A DNA stretch of 64,000 bases from Croceibacterium xixiisoli (GTDB lineage Bacteria; Pseudomonadota; Alphaproteobacteria; Sphingomonadales; Sphingomonadaceae), in NCBI RefSeq assembly GCF_009827305.1, contig NZ_WTYJ01000001.1, positions 434,001 to 498,000 on the forward strand, read 5' to 3'. The notes under the pieces are model-generated. The model was not told the DNA's origin and did not search any database. It was given only the letters and a program-made list of their open reading frames with translations. The position numbers were made by a program, and so were the translations under genes. Shown piece after piece: positions 55,913 through 64,000 of the stretch; the stretch's first letter is position 1; every line of letters starts with the position of its first letter.

Positions 55913-57043
55913 TCAGCCGAGAACCTGGTCGAACGCCTGTTCGAGCCGCGCCACGCTGGCGGGCACATCCTTCAGCTTGTCCAGTCCGAACAGGCCGAGG
56001 CGGAAGCTGCGGTAATCGGCGCCTTCATCCACCATCAGCGGCACGCCGGCCGCGATCTGCAGGCCCAGCGCGGCGAATTTCTTGCCGTTCTGGATTTCGG
56101 GATCATCGGTGTAGCACACCACCACACCCGGTGCGGCAAAGCCATCGGCGGCAACCGAGGCGACGCCATGCTTGGCCAGCAGCGCGCGCACGGCATTGCC
56201 CTGTTCCCACTGCGCAGCGGCGAGCTTGTCGAAACCGATCGCGGCGGTTTCCTGCATTGCGGCGTGGAAGGTGCGCAGCGCGTCCGTCGGCATGGTGGCG
56301 TGGTAAGCATGGCCGCCGTTCAGATAGGCTTCCATGATGGTGTTCCACTTGCCCAGATCGATGGCGAAGCTTGTCGACTGGCTGGCGCGGCTGCGTTCCA
56401 GCGCGGCTTCGTTCAGCATCACCAGCCCGGCCGATGGCGGGGCGGACCAGCCCTTTTGCGGGGCCGAGATCAGTACGTCGACGCCGGTTGCCTTCATGTC
56501 CACCCAGACGCAGCCCGATGCCACGCAATCCAGCACCATCAACCCGCCATGTTCATGCACGGCATCGGCCAGGGCGCGGATGTAATCGTCGGGCAGGATC
56601 ATGCCCGATGCGGTTTCGACATGCGGCGCGAACACCACCTCGGGCTTGTCGGCACGGATGCGGGCGACGACTTCGTCGATCGGGGCTGGCGCGAACGGCG
56701 CCTGCCGGCCTTCGCCCTGACGGCGCGCCTTCATCACGATTTCTTCGGCCGGGATCGATCCGGCTTCGAAGATCTGCGTCCAGCGATAGGAGAAGAAACC
56801 GTTGCGCACCACCAGCACCTTGCGCCCGGTGGCGAACTGGCGGGCGACCGCTTCCATGCCATAGGTGCCGCCGCCGGGGACGACTACGGCGCGATCTGCC
56901 TTGTACACGCCGCACAGCGTTTCATGGATATCGCGCATCACCTGCTGGAAGGCGATGCTCATGTGGTTGAGCGAACGGTCGGTAAAGACGACCGAGAATT
57001 CGAGCAGGCCTTCAGGATCAATATCGTTACGCAGCGCAGGCAT
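55913..57043 (-). CDS. Class V PLP-dependent aminotransferase
   Basis: Alanine-glyoxylate/serine-glyoxylate type aminotransferase, 376 residues. VVVPGGGTYGMEAVARQF (53-70) is the phosphate-binding region, LMVLDCVASGCVWVDMK (168-184) has the cofactor Asp, and Lys197 in SAPQKGWSAPPSAG is the Schiff-base lysine. The C-terminal FRLGLFGLDKL positions the substrate Arg. It likely transfers an amino group to glyoxylate or pyruvate. GAGGAG precedes the start at 57043; the open frame further upstream is non-coding. Confidence 0.9.
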   Translation of the reverse strand: MPALRNDIDPEGLLEFSVVFTDRSLNHMSIAFQQVMRDIHETLCGVYKADRAVVVPGGGTYGMEAVARQFATGRKVLVVRNGFFSYRWTQIFEAGSIPAEEIVMKARRQGEGRQAPFAPAPIDEVVARIRADKPEVVFAPHVETASGMILPDDYIRALADAVHEHGGLMVLDCVASGCVWVDMKATGVDVLISAPQKGWSAPPSAGLVMLNEAALERSRASQSTSFAIDLGKWNTIMEAYLNGGHAYHATMPTDALRTFHAAMQETAAIGFDKLAAAQWEQGNAVRALLAKHGVASVAADGFAAPGVVVCYTDDPEIQNGKKFAALGLQIAAGVPLMVDEGADYRSFRLGLFGLDKLKDVPASVARLEQAFDQVLG

Positions 57044-57137
57044 GGGAATCTCCTCTCTGTCAGGACCCGTGCCCTGCCTGTCCGTGCCAGTCAAACCGGC
57101 AATGGTGGATTGTGGCAGAACCCCGCCGCGCGGGGCA

Positions 57138-57545
57138 CTATTGCGGGGTGAAGAAACGTTCCACGATATGGGGTGCCGGGCGGGTCGGACGCAGCGTCTC
57201 GGCATCGATGCAGCACCAGCTGGACCGGATTTCCGCCACCACGTCCTCGCCGCGCTGGATCAGCGTTTCGTAGAAGGCGCGGGCGCCCTGAACCTTTTCC
57301 AGAATGACCCGGGCGACAACACTGTCGCCCAGGAATGTCGGCCGGCGATAGGTGATCTCATGCTTGAGAGCGACCCACAGATGCCGGGTCACCGCCTCTG
57401 CCGGGGCAAAGGCGCGCCAGTGATCGATCACTGCTTCCTGCACCCAGGTCAGGTAAGACGCGTTGTTCACGTGACCCATGAAATCGATATCCGCCTCGGC
57501 GACGCGGATGGGGTAGATATAGGGCGGCGAGTTACTCACATTCAT
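57138..57545 (-). CDS. Acyl-CoA thioesterase, hotdog fold
   Basis: A 135-residue 4-hydroxybenzoyl-CoA thioesterase-family protein. VAEADIDFMGHVNNASYLTW (residues 15-34) carries the catalytic Asp/His-containing D-x-M-G-H-V-N motif of this YbgC-like subfamily. The hotdog helix continues with VQEAVIDHWRAF. It hydrolyses a short- or aromatic acyl-CoA. It lies on the same strand as the aminotransferase and is separated from it by 94 bases. Confidence 0.92.
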   Translation of the reverse strand: MNVSNSPPYIYPIRVAEADIDFMGHVNNASYLTWVQEAVIDHWRAFAPAEAVTRHLWVALKHEITYRRPTFLGDSVVARVILEKVQGARAFYETLIQRGEDVVAEIRSSWCCIDAETLRPTRPAPHIVERFFTPQ

Positions 57546-57578
57546 GTAAATAACACGCCGCCCTTGTGAAGGGAAGCC

Positions 57579-58709
57579 TTAACCCTCCAGCCATTCGGCC
57601 AGCGATGCCAGGCAATCGCGGGCCAGCAGCTTGCTGCGTTCCGGGCTCCAGCCCTGTTCCGGATCGGGCAGTTCGGCATTGTCCTTGAACGGCATTTCCA
57701 GCGTCATGGCGCAGGCGCCAAAGCGTTCGGCCAGCTGGTTGGTGCTCATGCTCAGATTGGCGGTGCCGGGGCGGGCCACCGGATAGCCGATCTTCGTTTG
57801 GAAATCCGGGCTGCGGCGATCCAGGATCGCGCGATAGCGGTTGTATTCTTCGCCCAGCGTGTCCGTCCATGACGGGATGCCTTCGAACCCGGCGATGAAA
57901 TTGGCGGCAATGGCTTCGTCGCCATGGACGTCGATGGCAAAGCGGACGCCGGTTTCATCCATCGCATTGCGCAGCGCCAGCACTTCGGGCGATTTTTCGG
58001 CGCTGGGTTCATGCCATTCGCGGTTGAGATTGATGCCGGCAGCATTGGTGCGAAGATGGCCGCGAAACGATCCATCGGGGTTGGCATTGGGCACCACATG
58101 GATGCGGCAGCGGGCGCGCAGCACGCGGGCAATCGGGTCGGCCGGATCGCACAGCGTTTCCAGCGCCCCTTCCATCCACCATTCGGCCATGCTTTCGCCC
58201 GGGTGCTGGCGCGCGAACAGCCACACGGGCACATCGCCTTCGCCCATTTCCAGGCAATCGATCGGCCGGCCGTCCAGTGTCTGGCCCAGGCAGCGATATT
58301 CCACCCCTTCGCTGGCCGTGGCTTCGGAAATCAGATCGTGATGGCGTTCCAGCGAATAGGGCGCGAAATAAGCGAACCAGGCGATGTCGGATGCCGGGGC
58401 ATAGCGGATGGTCAGCGTGCCATTGGCTTCGCCGGCATCGAATTCGCTGTCGGTACGACCCCAATATTCGCGATCTTCGGAAACGCAGGCGCGGTAATCG
58501 GTCCAGCCACCGGGATAGGCCGATTCGTTCAGTCCTGTGATCTTCAGTTCCAGTTCCCGCCCGGCGGCGCCGGACACGCGGAAATGAAACCACTGGAAAA
58601 ATTCCGACTGATGATCCCGCGGGATGGTCAGCGTGGCCTGTGCGCCGTCAATGGCGGTCACTGCGATATTGCCGCTGTCGAAAACGGCATCGATCCTGAT
58701 GTTGGTCAT
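57579..58709 (-). CDS. M14-family carboxypeptidase, cytosolic CCP-like
   Basis: A zinc carboxypeptidase of the M14D (cytosolic carboxypeptidase/Nna1-like) class, 376 residues. An N-terminal beta-sandwich (about 1-125, with [21 protein letters not shown]) precedes the catalytic domain. Metal ligands are seen in [13 protein letters not shown] (H-x2-E) near 167, the third His lies in FAIDVHGDE near 251, and the catalytic Glu is expected near MTLEMPFKD. The substrate is unknown, perhaps peptide side chains. ATG overlaps the stop of the DUF4136 lipoprotein gene by four bases. Confidence 0.9.
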   Translation of the reverse strand: MTNIRIDAVFDSGNIAVTAIDGAQATLTIPRDHQSEFFQWFHFRVSGAAGRELELKITGLNESAYPGGWTDYRACVSEDREYWGRTDSEFDAGEANGTLTIRYAPASDIAWFAYFAPYSLERHHDLISEATASEGVEYRCLGQTLDGRPIDCLEMGEGDVPVWLFARQHPGESMAEWWMEGALETLCDPADPIARVLRARCRIHVVPNANPDGSFRGHLRTNAAGINLNREWHEPSAEKSPEVLALRNAMDETGVRFAIDVHGDEAIAANFIAGFEGIPSWTDTLGEEYNRYRAILDRRSPDFQTKIGYPVARPGTANLSMSTNQLAERFGACAMTLEMPFKDNAELPDPEQGWSPERSKLLARDCLASLAEWLEG

Positions 58710-59293
58710 TTGACCTGGATAGTCTCTCCGGACTGTCCGGGGAAGCCGCTGAACAGCGCATCGGCCAGCCGATTGGCGGCCTGCTGCCGATCGGCATAGG
58801 CGTTGTCCGCCGATGCACTGAAGCTGGCGCGCCCTTCCCACAGGGTCTGGCCATTGCCATTGTCGCGAATGGCGACACCCATTTCGGTGTCGATCCGATC
58901 CTTGGGCCGGCCGGACAGATCCAGCCCCAGGCCAAGACCCAGCCCCGATCCGAAACTGCCGGTCGATCCGCCGACACCCACGCTGACCGGGCCCCGGCCG
59001 CGCTGTGGCTGCGCCACTGATCGGCCGACCCGCAGTTCGGCCACCTGGGCTGCCTGCGCCAGCGGCACCACGCGATAGCCCAGCTGGCCCAGTTCGGCGG
59101 CGACGGCATTCTGATAGGCAGAAAATTCCAGGCTGTCCCCCGGCTGGCCGGGCGCGGCGCGTACGGCAATCGTGCCCAGGCTCAGCCGATTCGGCGCGTC
59201 CCCCGTGAATCGGGTCACCTCGACCGGGGAAACATAGCTGGTGGCGCAGCCGCCAAGCAGCGCCAGCGGGGCGAGAACGGTGATAATCCGCAT
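58706..59293 (-). CDS. DUF4136 lipoprotein
   Basis: A 195-residue predicted lipoprotein. [16 protein letters not shown] gives Cys16 in an LGGC lipobox; the mature part follows the DUF4136 pattern (VEVTRFTGD at the start, [23 protein letters not shown], and a C-terminal [21 protein letters not shown]). A Gly/Leu-rich stretch [17 protein letters not shown] is an unusual insert. Function unknown. It is translationally coupled with the M14 carboxypeptidase gene. Confidence 0.85.
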   Translation of the reverse strand: MRIITVLAPLALLGGCATSYVSPVEVTRFTGDAPNRLSLGTIAVRAAPGQPGDSLEFSAYQNAVAAELGQLGYRVVPLAQAAQVAELRVGRSVAQPQRGRGPVSVGVGGSTGSFGSGLGLGLGLDLSGRPKDRIDTEMGVAIRDNGNGQTLWEGRASFSASADNAYADRQQAANRLADALFSGFPGQSGETIQVK

Positions 59294-59392
59294 GACAATC
59301 CTACTCCCCAATTATAGTGGTGAACCTGCGCCCCGGCCCCTTGCGGCTGTGTGAACGGGCGTAACGCAGACGTCAAAAAAGCGCCGCAAAGC

Positions 59393-59420
59393 TTGACTCA
59401 TCGGGTCCGGCCACTTAACG
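59393..59420 (+). promoter_or_regulatory. Promoter of rpmJ
   Basis: TTGACT (59393-59398), a 16-17 base spacer and TTAACG form a sigma-70-type promoter about 65 bases before the L36 start. Confidence 0.55.
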
Positions 59421-59482
59421 GCGCCAGCTTGAAATTCAGGTCCCCGGTCAGTGTCGGGTGCCTCGCAATCTGGAAGTGAACC

Positions 59483-59608
59483 ATGAAGATCGTCAACAGC
59501 CTGAAGTCGCTGAAGGGTCGCCACCGCGACAACCGCGTGATCCGTCGCCGCGGGCGCATCTATGTCATCAACAAGACCAACCGCCGCTTCAAGGCGCGTC
59601 AGGGCTGA
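59483..59608 (+). CDS. rpmJ: 50S ribosomal protein L36, Cys-less type
   Basis: Ribosomal protein L36, 41 residues. It starts [20 protein letters not shown] and ends [12 protein letters not shown], matching the YkgO-type (zinc-independent, Cys-less) form: the zinc-ribbon cysteines are absent. It binds 23S rRNA in the 50S subunit. It is monocistronic and surrounded by hairpins. This form is the standard L36 in many alphaproteobacteria, so its presence is not by itself a zinc-stress sign. Confidence 0.95.
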   Translation: MKIVNSLKSLKGRHRDNRVIRRRGRIYVINKTNRRFKARQG

Positions 59609-59613
59609 TCTGA

Positions 59614-59650
59614 TTCGCTGATCGGGGCCGTTTGCGGCCCCCTCAGCGAA
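59614..59650 (+). terminator. Hairpin downstream of rpmJ
   Basis: A two-part stem TTCGCTGA...GGGGCCG / CGGCCCC...TCAGCGAA with a TTTG loop begins 6 bases after the stop. No T-run follows. A further CGGCCCGC/GCGGGCCG stem lies at 59668-59697. Confidence 0.65.
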
Positions 59651-59734
59651 ACGGCATCGCCGTGCACCGGCCCGCCCCCGCATAGGGGTGCGGGCCGATG
59701 GCATTTGTGGGTCGGACGAAGGGCAGGACGGAAT

Positions 59735-60349
59735 ATGACGCAGCAGGTTCAGGCGGTGGTGTTCGATCTTGGCCGCGTGGTCATCGAATGGAATCTGCGG
59801 CATCTGTTTGCCAAGCTGATCGCGGATCCGGCGGAACTGGACTGGTTCCTGGCGAATGTCGTGACCGAACAATGGCATTTCCAGCATGATGAGGGCCGGC
59901 CCCTGCCGGACATGCTGGCCGAACGCTGTGCCGAATTTCCCGATCATGCCCCTTTAATCCACGCCTATGCTGCGCGGTTCCTAGAAACGATCCCCCACCG
60001 CATCCCCGGCACGGACCGCTTGATCGAACGGCTGGCCGCGCGCGGCGTACCGCTGTTCGCCCTGACCAATTTCGGGGAAGAATTCTGGCACATGTTCCGG
60101 CCCGCCGAACCGCTGCTGGATCATTTCCGCGACATCGTGGTCTCGGGCGTGGAACGCACGGCCAAGCCCGAAGCGCGAATCTATGAAATCGCCGAACAGC
60201 GTTTCGGCCACACCGGTGGCGCGCTGTTCTTCACCGACGACAACGCCGCCAACATCACCGCCGCCCGCGCCCGTGGCTGGCAGGCGGAACTGTTCACCGA
60301 TGCGGATACGCTGGAACGGCAATTGCAGGCGCTGGGCCTGCTGGACTGA
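59735..60349 (+). CDS. HAD-family hydrolase
   Basis: A 204-residue HAD subfamily IA hydrolase, YihX-like. Motif I is AVVFDLGRVVIEWN (nucleophile Asp11, with Gly13 in the second position as in this subclass), motif II LFALTNFGEEFW near 108, motif III Lys in ERTAKPEARIYEIA and motif IV FFTDDNAANI near 172. It dephosphorylates a small substrate such as a sugar phosphate; the exact substrate is not known. Start 59735 has GGACGG upstream. Confidence 0.88.
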   Translation: MTQQVQAVVFDLGRVVIEWNLRHLFAKLIADPAELDWFLANVVTEQWHFQHDEGRPLPDMLAERCAEFPDHAPLIHAYAARFLETIPHRIPGTDRLIERLAARGVPLFALTNFGEEFWHMFRPAEPLLDHFRDIVVSGVERTAKPEARIYEIAEQRFGHTGGALFFTDDNAANITAARARGWQAELFTDADTLERQLQALGLLD

Positions 60350-60363
60350 GCGGACTCGACCGT

Positions 60364-60454
60364 CGTGCCTGCCATTCGACGAGCTAGGGCGAGCGGAGGT
60401 AGGTAACAGCCCCCCAAGCACCCGCACCCGCTCGTGCTGAGCTTGTCGAAGCAC
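60364..60454. repeat. REP-like inverted repeat pair
   Basis: The palindromic element GTGCTGAGCTTGTCGAAGCAC (21 bases, 60434-60454; core CTTCGACAAGCTCAGCAC on the other strand) faces an imperfect copy at about 60370-60395 (ATTCGACGAGCT then CGAGCGG). This type of dispersed element is frequent between genes in sphingomonads. It lies between the HAD gene and the convergent comM/yifB gene and may act as a terminator. Confidence 0.65.
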
Positions 60455-60482
60455 AGCCACCAGCCTTGCTCACGCTGAACGA

Positions 60483-61979
60483 TCAACTCACCGGCGCCCG
60501 CCGGCGATAACTCAGCGCTTCGGCCACATGCATCCGGCGCACCGTTTCCGATCCGTCGAGATCGGCAATGGTCCGGCTGGTCCGCAACACGCGGGTATAG
60601 CCGCGCGCGGACAGGCGCATGGCTTCGGCGGCCTGCATCAGCAGGGCGCGGCCGGCCTCGTCCGGCGTGGCGTGGGTTTCCAGCGCATCGCCTTCCAGTT
60701 CGGCGTTGGAGCGGACGCCGCGCGCGGCCTGAATGGTGCGGGCGGCGGCTACGCGGGCGGCCACTTCGGCCGATCCTTCGGCGGGTGCGGGCAGGGCCAG
60801 GTCGATGGCGCGGACCGGGTCGACCTCCACATGCAGATCGATGCGGTCGAGCAGCGGGCCCGATACCTTGCCCTGGTAATCGACGGCGCAGCGCGGGGCG
60901 CGGCTGCAGGCGAGCGAGGCGTCGCCCAGATGGCCGCAGCGGCATGGGTTCATCGCCGCGATCAGCTGCACCCGTGCGGGATAGGTGACATGGGCATTGG
61001 CGCGCGCGACATCGACCTTGCCGGTTTCGAGCGGCTGGCGCAGCGAATCGAGCACCGCGCGCTGGAATTCGGGCAATTCATCCAGGAACAGCACGCCCAG
61101 ATGCGCCATGCTCACCTCGCCCGGGCGCACCCGAATGCCGCCGCCGGTCAGCGCGGCCATGGAGGCGGAGTGATGCGGTGCGCGGAACGGTCGGGTGCGG
61201 CTGAGACGGCCGCTCTCCAGCGTGCCCGCGACAGAGGCGACCATGCTCACCTCCAGCGCTTCGGCCGGGGACAGCGGCGGCAATATGCCGGGCAGGCAGC
61301 TGGCGAGCAGGCTCTTGCCCGCGCCGGGCGGTCCGGTCATCAGCAGATTGTGCCCGCCGGCCGCCGCGATTTCGAGCGCGCGGCGGGCGGTTTCCTGCCC
61401 CTTCACCTGGCGCAGATCAGGGCCGGGCGCAGCCGGTTCCACCTCGCCCGGTTCTGGTTGCGCCAGCTGGTTGGTGCCCTTGAGATGGTTGAGCAGGCTG
61501 ATCAGATCGGGCGCCGCGAGCACGGAGATATCGCTGGCCCAGCGCGCCTCGGCCCCCTGGGCTGCCGGGCAGATCAGCCCCTTGTCGGTGCTGCTGGCAT
61601 GGATCGCGGCGAGCAGCACGCCGGGGGAGGGGACCACGCGCCCGTCGAGCGCGAGTTCACCGACCGCGCAATAATCGCTCAGCTGTTCGGCATCGGTCAC
61701 GCCCATTGCGGCCAGCAGCGCCAGCGCGATCGGCAGATCGTAATGGCTGCCTTCCTTGGGCAGATCGGCGGGCGAAAGATTGATCGTGATCCGCTTGGGT
61801 GGCAGCGACAGCCCCATGGCCGACAGCGCCGCCTGGACCCGCTCGCGGCTTTCGCCCACCGCCTTGTCCGGCAGGCCGACGATGGCGAAGCGCGGCAGGC
61901 CAGCGGCCAGCTGGCATTGCACCTCCACCGGGCGGGCCTCCAGACCCAGATAGGCGACGGTCGAAACCAGCGCGACCAA
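60483..61979 (-). CDS. comM: ComM/YifB family Mg-chelatase-like AAA ATPase
   Basis: A 498-residue ComM/YifB protein (E. coli about 506). Its N-terminal Lon-like S5 domain includes RFAIVGLPDKAVGESRERVQAAL (about 31-53). The AAA+ domain has Walker A LMTGPPGAGKSLLA near 216 and Walker B VLFLDELPEF, with a C-terminal Mg-chelatase-like part. ComM is a helicase promoting branch migration in natural transformation. No ATG fits the start; TTG 61979 with AAGGGGG 8 bases upstream begins just before the conserved VSTVAYLGLEA. Confidence 0.92.
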   Translation of the reverse strand: MVALVSTVAYLGLEARPVEVQCQLAAGLPRFAIVGLPDKAVGESRERVQAALSAMGLSLPPKRITINLSPADLPKEGSHYDLPIALALLAAMGVTDAEQLSDYCAVGELALDGRVVPSPGVLLAAIHASSTDKGLICPAAQGAEARWASDISVLAAPDLISLLNHLKGTNQLAQPEPGEVEPAAPGPDLRQVKGQETARRALEIAAAGGHNLLMTGPPGAGKSLLASCLPGILPPLSPAEALEVSMVASVAGTLESGRLSRTRPFRAPHHSASMAALTGGGIRVRPGEVSMAHLGVLFLDELPEFQRAVLDSLRQPLETGKVDVARANAHVTYPARVQLIAAMNPCRCGHLGDASLACSRAPRCAVDYQGKVSGPLLDRIDLHVEVDPVRAIDLALPAPAEGSAEVAARVAAARTIQAARGVRSNAELEGDALETHATPDEAGRALLMQAAEAMRLSARGYTRVLRTSRTIADLDGSETVRRMHVAEALSYRRRAPVS

Positions 61980-62185
61980 TGGCAATCCCCCTTTGTGCCC
62001 CAATGCCTGCGCCGGCTTACCCCGCGTTAGCAATTGTATGTGATAGCGGGGCCGCAACGCTTGTCGAGCGGCTGTTTTGGGCCGGTTTTCGCCTGAAAAT
62101 CGCACCGGGAGCGCGGCATGGTTAAAATGGCGTAAACCGCAATCCTTCAATCCGGGAAAATTGTTTCGGCTGCATTGCGCCTGCC

Positions 62186-63184
62186 ATGCACCGGATCGCA
62201 TCCCTCTTCGCCCTGCTCATGGCGGCATTCGTTACCCTGGCGCCCTTGCCGGCGGCGGCGTTGACCGATGATGGCGGCACTGGGGTCTATGTGATCGTCG
62301 AAACCACCTATTATCCCGGTGGCGGGCGCAGCCCCTATGTCACGACCGAATATGTCTCGGTGGAATATGCCGATGCCCATTTCGGCCTGCCCCAGCCGAC
62401 CACAGCCGTCAGCGCGCAGCGCTTCGTCATTCCCCGGCCGGAACGGCAGGCGCGCCAGCCGGTCGCGACCTATGGCCCGTTCCGCGTGCTGGATGATGGC
62501 ACCGCCGCGCTGGCCGGGATCACCGATGAACGGTCCCCGGCGGCTTTTGCGGCGATGATGCGCGATTATCCGGCGCTGACCATGCTCGAATTCCACGATT
62601 GCCCGGGCACCTATGACGATCGGGCGAATCTGCGGCTCGGCCGGATGATTCGCGACGCCGGGCTCGATGTGCATGTGCCGGCCACCGGCTCGGTTCGTTC
62701 GGGCGCGGTGGAGCTGGTCTTGGCTGGGCGCACGCTGACCATCGATGATGGAGCCCGATTCGCCGTGCATGCCTGGCTGGATGATCTGGGCCGCGAAGCC
62801 GGCGATTACGCCCCCGATTCGGAAGAGCATCGCAAATATCTGGCCTATTATTCCGAAGTCGGCATGGGCGAAGAAGAGGCGAAGGCCTTCTACGCCATGA
62901 CCAATTCGGTCAGCTTCAACAGTGCCTTGTGGCTGGGTGGCGCGGAAATGCGCGGCTGGGTGCGCAAGGCGCAGGATGCCGCGGCGCCGGCCATGGCCGT
63001 TCCCGCTCCGTCGGATCTGGCGCTCGCCGCATTTGATACCTCCATTCCCGCGGAACTGGCCGCTTACGCAGATGATTTTTCTGTGGCACAGGCGCCGCTC
63101 GACGCGAATATTCACCCTGTGGCATCGCCCGTTACGGCGGCGCCGCAGATCGCCTATCTTGACTTGGACCTGCTGCTCAACTAA
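62186..63184 (+). CDS. Periplasmic ClpP/crotonase-like protein (COG3904-type)
   Basis: A 332-residue protein with a signal peptide to about PAAALTDD. The central part (about 110-210) resembles the ClpP/crotonase-like COG3904 fold: TMLEFHDCPGTYDDRANLRL, RMIRDAGLDVHVPATGSVRSGAVELVLAG and DDGARFAVHAWL. The usual S-P-G-G loop reads D-C-P-G-T and the catalytic Ser environment is only partly retained (SVRSGAV), so protease activity is doubtful. The C-terminal 60 residues are Ala/Pro-rich and extended. A clear terminator follows at 63202. Confidence 0.65.
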   Translation: MHRIASLFALLMAAFVTLAPLPAAALTDDGGTGVYVIVETTYYPGGGRSPYVTTEYVSVEYADAHFGLPQPTTAVSAQRFVIPRPERQARQPVATYGPFRVLDDGTAALAGITDERSPAAFAAMMRDYPALTMLEFHDCPGTYDDRANLRLGRMIRDAGLDVHVPATGSVRSGAVELVLAGRTLTIDDGARFAVHAWLDDLGREAGDYAPDSEEHRKYLAYYSEVGMGEEEAKAFYAMTNSVSFNSALWLGGAEMRGWVRKAQDAAAPAMAVPAPSDLALAAFDTSIPAELAAYADDFSVAQAPLDANIHPVASPVTAAPQIAYLDLDLLLN

Positions 63185-63201
63185 CCGCGCCGCATGTTCA
63201 G

Positions 63202-63231
63202 GCCGCCCGTGCGGGCGGCTGTTTTTGTTTT
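63202..63231 (+). terminator. Intrinsic terminator before rpmH
   Basis: The stem GCCGCCCG / CGGGCGGC is followed by TGTTTTTGTTTTC; it lies only about 17 bases before the rpmH start, so rpmH may need a promoter within or upstream of it. Confidence 0.85.
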
Positions 63232-63247
63232 CTTGAGGATTGAAACC

Positions 63248-63382
63248 ATGAAGCGCACTTTCCAGCCGAGCAACCTCGTGCGTAAGCGCCGCCACGGCTT
63301 CTTCGCGCGCAAGGCGACTCCGGGTGGCCGCAACGTGCTGCGCGCCCGTCGCGCCCGTGGCCGCAAGAAGCTGAGCGCCTGA
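63248..63382 (+). CDS. rpmH: 50S ribosomal protein L34
   Basis: Ribosomal protein L34, 44 residues, beginning [18 protein letters not shown] and ending in a basic [10 protein letters not shown]. It is the first gene of the conserved rpmH-rnpA-yidD cluster near the replication origin region in many bacteria. TTGAGGATTG precedes the start. Confidence 0.97.
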   Translation: MKRTFQPSNLVRKRRHGFFARKATPGGRNVLRARRARGRKKLSA

Positions 63383-63405
63383 TCTCCGAATCGGGGGCAT
63401 CCCCC

Positions 63406-63834
63406 ATTTCGGTACTGACACGCCGCGCGGATTTTCTCGCGGCCAACCGGGGCCTGCGTATAGCACGCCCCGGTTTTGTCTTGCTGGCCCTCGCCAATGG
63501 CGGGCTGGGCACGCGCTACGGCATCACCGTGACGAAGAAGATCGGCAATGCCGTCGTCCGCAACCGGATGAAGCGCCGATTCCGCGCCCTGCTGCGCGAT
63601 GCGCTGCCGGCTGAGGGTCTGCCCGATCATGATCACGTGTTGATCGGCCGGGAAGGTGGAGTGGAGCGCGACTTTGCGCTGCTGCGGCAGGAACTGTCCG
63701 TTGCCCTGCGCCGCGCTGCCGATGGCAAGGGCGATCCGCCCCGCCGCAGCGGCGGCCGCAACAAGCCCCGTAAGGGCCAGCGCGCGGATCCCCGTAGTGG
63801 CTCCGGTGCTCCTGGCAGTGTCCCGGCCCCATGA
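63406..63834 (+). CDS. rnpA: Ribonuclease P protein component
   Basis: RnpA, the protein subunit of RNase P that matures tRNA 5' ends. LTRRADFLAANRG opens the conserved domain; the RNR motif is KKIGNAVVRNRMKRRFRALLRD. The C-terminal tail (RRSGGRNKPRKGQ...) is basic and low complexity. No ATG, GTG or TTG lies in frame before 63481, yet the conserved domain begins earlier, so the start must be non-standard: ATT 63406 (with GGGGG upstream) or CTG 63415 are best. The stop overlaps the yidD ATG by four bases. Confidence 0.9.
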   Translation: MSVLTRRADFLAANRGLRIARPGFVLLALANGGLGTRYGITVTKKIGNAVVRNRMKRRFRALLRDALPAEGLPDHDHVLIGREGGVERDFALLRQELSVALRRAADGKGDPPRRSGGRNKPRKGQRADPRSGSGAPGSVPAP

Positions 63835-64000
63835 AGCAGCTCCTGATCGCCATCGCCCGGCTGTGGCAGATCGGCCCGTCACGCATTCTGCCGCCGTCCT
63901 GCCGTTATCAGCCCAGCTGCAGCGCCTATGCGATAGAAGCCCTTGAACGCTACGGCGCGATGAAGGGTGGATGGATTGCGGCCAAGCGGCTAATGCGCTG
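63831..64000 (+). CDS. yidD: Membrane protein insertion efficiency factor YidD, 3'-truncated
   Basis: YidD, a small protein aiding YidC-dependent membrane insertion. The first 56 residues are in the window: the amphipathic start KQLLIAIARLWQIGPSRILP, then the CRYQPSCSAYAIEALERYG signature and GGWIAAKRLMR. It overlaps the rnpA stop (ATGA). The gene runs off the window; yidC would be expected downstream. Confidence 0.95.
   Translation, partial: MKQLLIAIARLWQIGPSRILPPSCRYQPSCSAYAIEALERYGAMKGGWIAAKRLMR

Noticed and set aside
59483-59608. Cys-less L36 as evidence of zinc-stress paralogue switching
   Set aside because: This form is the usual L36 in many alphaproteobacteria and no Zur-type neighbour is seen.

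Overview
The window is GC-rich chromosomal DNA that reads as an alphaproteobacterium of the order Sphingomonadales (Sphingobium/Novosphingobium type). The main evidence is the protocatechuate 4,5-cleavage (lig) gene set, which resembles the lignin degrader Sphingobium sp. SYK-6. The abundance of TonB-dependent receptors, the UPF0262 protein and the Cys-less L36 also fit. I see no phage, transposase, integrase or CRISPR array. The species cannot be fixed from sequence alone.

Region 1 (1-8.6 kb) holds accessory catabolic genes: a partial TonB-dependent receptor, a LigW-like amidohydrolase-fold decarboxylase, an NTF2-like protein, an SDR, a Tat-exported dienelactone-hydrolase-like lipoprotein, a DUF4168 secreted protein, and an aldo/keto reductase coupled to a CmcJ/NvfI-type oxygenase-like protein.

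Region 2 (8.7-19.7 kb) is the core. A minus-strand operon (DUF1932 dehydrogenase-ligJ-DUF2218-ligA-ligB-ligC) diverges from a plus-strand operon (ligK-ligU-ligI). Together they encode a full route: protocatechuate is ring-opened by LigAB, oxidised by LigC to 2-pyrone-4,6-dicarboxylate, opened by LigI, tautomerised by LigU, hydrated by LigJ and split by LigK to pyruvate and oxaloacetate. Arrays of four tandem 21-22 bp repeats lie on either side of ligKUI. A transaldolase-family gene and a second, divergent ligAB-like pair follow. The second alpha subunit has lost the Phe equivalent to LigA Phe103, which suggests a different substrate. No ligR-type regulator is visible.

Region 3 (19.7-37.7 kb) is mixed: a small lipoprotein, an acyltransferase-3 protein beside a putative GH12-like protein, typA, a PQQ sugar dehydrogenase, a complex-I-associated NAD-binding protein, tRNA-Leu(CAG), a siderophore receptor with a PepSY membrane protein, a GMC/DUF3237/old-yellow-enzyme group, and azlCD with a divergent Lrp regulator.

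Region 4 (37.8-50.3 kb) has a five-gene glycoconjugate-type operon (DUF2334 deacetylase, two GT4 transferases, a polytopic membrane protein, a DUF2141 protein), enoyl-CoA hydratase, mannose-6-phosphate isomerase, a decayed HisC-like aminotransferase, a TonB receptor divergent from a membrane-anchored winged-helix regulator, and ftsH.

Region 5 (50.3-64 kb) is largely housekeeping: an orphan ParA with a partner gene, rpoZ, a Sel1-like protein, dnaB, UPF0262, a degenerate GH25-like protein, a PLP aminotransferase, a thioesterase, an M14 carboxypeptidase, a DUF4136 lipoprotein, L36, a HAD hydrolase, comM/yifB, a ClpP-like periplasmic protein, and rpmH-rnpA-yidD (yidD cut by the window end).
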